DNA of 7,230 bases from an uncultured Bacteroidales bacterium (GTDB lineage Bacteria > Bacteroidota > Bacteroidia > Bacteroidales > UBA932): NCBI GenBank assembly GCA_902488725.1, contig CABTXO010000078.1, positions 1 through 7,230 of the forward strand, written 5' to 3'. A model generated the notes under the pieces. The model saw only the letters and a list, made by a program, of their open reading frames with translations, did not search any database and was not told the origin of the DNA. Shown here one piece after another: positions 6,178 through 7,230 of this stretch. Both the position numbers and the translations under genes were made by a program. Every line of letters starts with the position of its first letter. Position 1 is the stretch's first letter.

Positions 6178-7230
6178 TTACACTTCTTCGTCTTTCATGT
6201 CTTCGAAAAGGTTCCCCAGTTTCTTCCAGATGATCTGGCCGATCTTGGAGCCCTCCGGTTTGGGCTTGGGCTCTTTGGAAACCTTCGTTTTCTTCTGTTT
6301 CGGCCTTTCTTCCCGCGGGCCGAAGGCGTCGGGGGCGAACAGGCCTCCGACAGGTTCCGCCGCCTTCCTTTCCGGTTCCGCCGGCTGCGCAGGCTCCGGA
6401 ACCCGCTCTTCTTCCGGTTGCCTTTCCGGTTCCGTCGGTTCGGTACCGGCCGTCTCCTCCTGTCGCAGTACGGGCGGTTTGTCCGTGCAGCTCAGCATGT
6501 CGTCGTCTTTCGCAGCCAGGATCATCGCGACCGAAGTCACGGCGGAGGGATCCTTGATCTGCGGGCAGCCGTCGTAGGAGAAGAGGTTGCGCGGGAAGCC
6601 GACGGACACATTGTAGCCCGAGAGTTCCTTGATGTAGTTCGCGCAGTTCAGCAGGTTCGCTCCGCCGCCCGTCAGCACCACTCCGCTGCGGAGCCGGTCC
6701 GCAAATCCGCTCATCTGGATTTCGTACAGGATGGCGTCCATGATCTCCTTCACCCGTGCGGTGATCACTTCGGACAGGTATTTCACGGGGATGCGGGTCT
6801 TGATGTTCTCCTCCTCCTCGATCTGGAGGGTCTTGTCGGCGAGGGTCTGCAGTTTGTCCGGCATGCACCCGCCGAAGGCTTTCTTGATGTTTTCGGCCAC
6901 CCCGACCGAAACCATGCACTCTGTCCGGATGTCGTTCGTGATCGTCTTTCCACCGAAGGGAATTGCGGAATAGTGCCGGAGGATGTTGTCCGTGAACAGG
7001 GTCACGCTCGTCACCCCGGCTCCGAAGTCGATGAGGGCGACCCCGTTCTCCCGCTGGTCCGGCTTCAGCACCGCCATCGGCAGGATGCTGGGGACGAAAT
7101 ATTTCTTCGCCAGGGCGATGTCCAGGTTGTTGAAGATCATGTCGATGTTCTCGATGTAGCGGCGGGGGGCGCTGGATGCCTTGAAACTTCCCTCCAGGAA
7201 GGGGCAGCTCATCTCGCCGCTGCTCCCTCC
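6178..7230 (-). CDS. ftsA: Cell division protein FtsA, C-terminal part (5' end outside window)
   Basis: FtsA is an actin-like ATP-binding protein that ties FtsZ filaments to the inner membrane and recruits later divisome proteins. The frame is open to the window edge; codons above 7212 read GGSSGE before the first visible Met, so that Met is internal. Visible landmarks are LEGSFKA, a phosphate-2-like loop LIDFGAGVTSV (about 7000-7035; the classical form is IDIGGGTTD), IPFGGKTITNDI, and the adenosine-binding VVLTGGGANLLN. The actin fold ends near MILAAKDDD. A linker of about 75 residues rich in Pro, Glu and Lys follows (about 6250-6470), and the protein ends in an amphipathic helix, IGQIIWKKLGNLFEDM, matching the membrane-targeting helix of FtsA. 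The linker is long compared with E. coli FtsA. The N-terminal subdomain and first phosphate loop lie outside the window. Confidence 0.93.
   Translation of the reverse strand, partial: GGSSGEMSCPFLEGSFKASSAPRRYIENIDMIFNNLDIALAKKYFVPSILPMAVLKPDQRENGVALIDFGAGVTSVTLFTDNILRHYSAIPFGGKTITNDIRTECMVSVGVAENIKKAFGGCMPDKLQTLADKTLQIEEEENIKTRIPVKYLSEVITARVKEIMDAILYEIQMSGFADRLRSGVVLTGGGANLLNCANYIKELSGYNVSVGFPRNLFSYDGCPQIKDPSAVTSVAMILAAKDDDMLSCTDKPPVLRQEETAGTEPTEPERQPEEERVPEPAQPAEPERKAAEPVGGLFAPDAFGPREERPKQKKTKVSKEPKPKPEGSKIGQIIWKKLGNLFEDMKDEEV
6367..6434 (-). repeat. In-frame 14-bp direct repeat in the ftsA linker
   Basis: CCTTTCCGGTTCCG occurs at 6367-6380 and 6421-6434, exactly 54 bp (18 codons) apart. 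Both copies encode EPER in the FtsA linker, within TEPERQ and AEPERK. Keeping the frame fits a slippage or duplication origin of the low-complexity linker. Confidence 0.5.

Overview
This window looks like ordinary chromosomal housekeeping DNA from a GC-rich member of the Bacteroidota, most likely order Bacteroidales, with Alistipes/Rikenellaceae-like composition as a guess. Four things point that way: a DUF4369-type TlpA-like lipoprotein, a short membrane-anchored protein ending in a YSEILKPKF-type tail, TAnnTTTG-like -7 boxes with no Shine-Dalgarno sequences before the starts, and FtsA, FtsZ and GltX variants of Bacteroidota type. No mobile element, CRISPR array, tRNA or rRNA is visible.

The left half reads on the + strand. 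It begins with the 3' part of ribF (bifunctional FAD synthetase), which runs in from beyond the window. Next is a 164-residue bitopic membrane protein of unknown function. A tightly packed set follows: greA, a HIT-family hydrolase and a lipoprotein with a thioredoxin fold, separated by 11 bp and 4 bp. A good -7 box and a hairpin followed by a T-rich run precede greA, so this set probably starts there and may be attenuated in its leader.

The right half reads on the - strand: ftsA (its 5' end lies beyond the window), ftsZ 12 bp downstream, then gltX 30 bp after ftsZ. ftsA and ftsZ are the end of the division (dcw) cluster: FtsA anchors FtsZ filaments to the membrane. gltX makes Glu-tRNA(Glu) and may have its own promoter. 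The two halves converge with 22 bp between the lipoprotein stop and the gltX stop; a near-perfect inverted repeat lies in the last codons of gltX.

I found no convincing undescribed multi-gene system. The most interesting points are within single genes. GltX has lost most of the conserved RIEDTD motif and carries a Cys-rich insertion. The thioredoxin-fold lipoprotein has no CxxC active site. The greA leader has terminator-like structure. FtsA has a long Pro/Glu/Lys linker containing an in-frame repeat.
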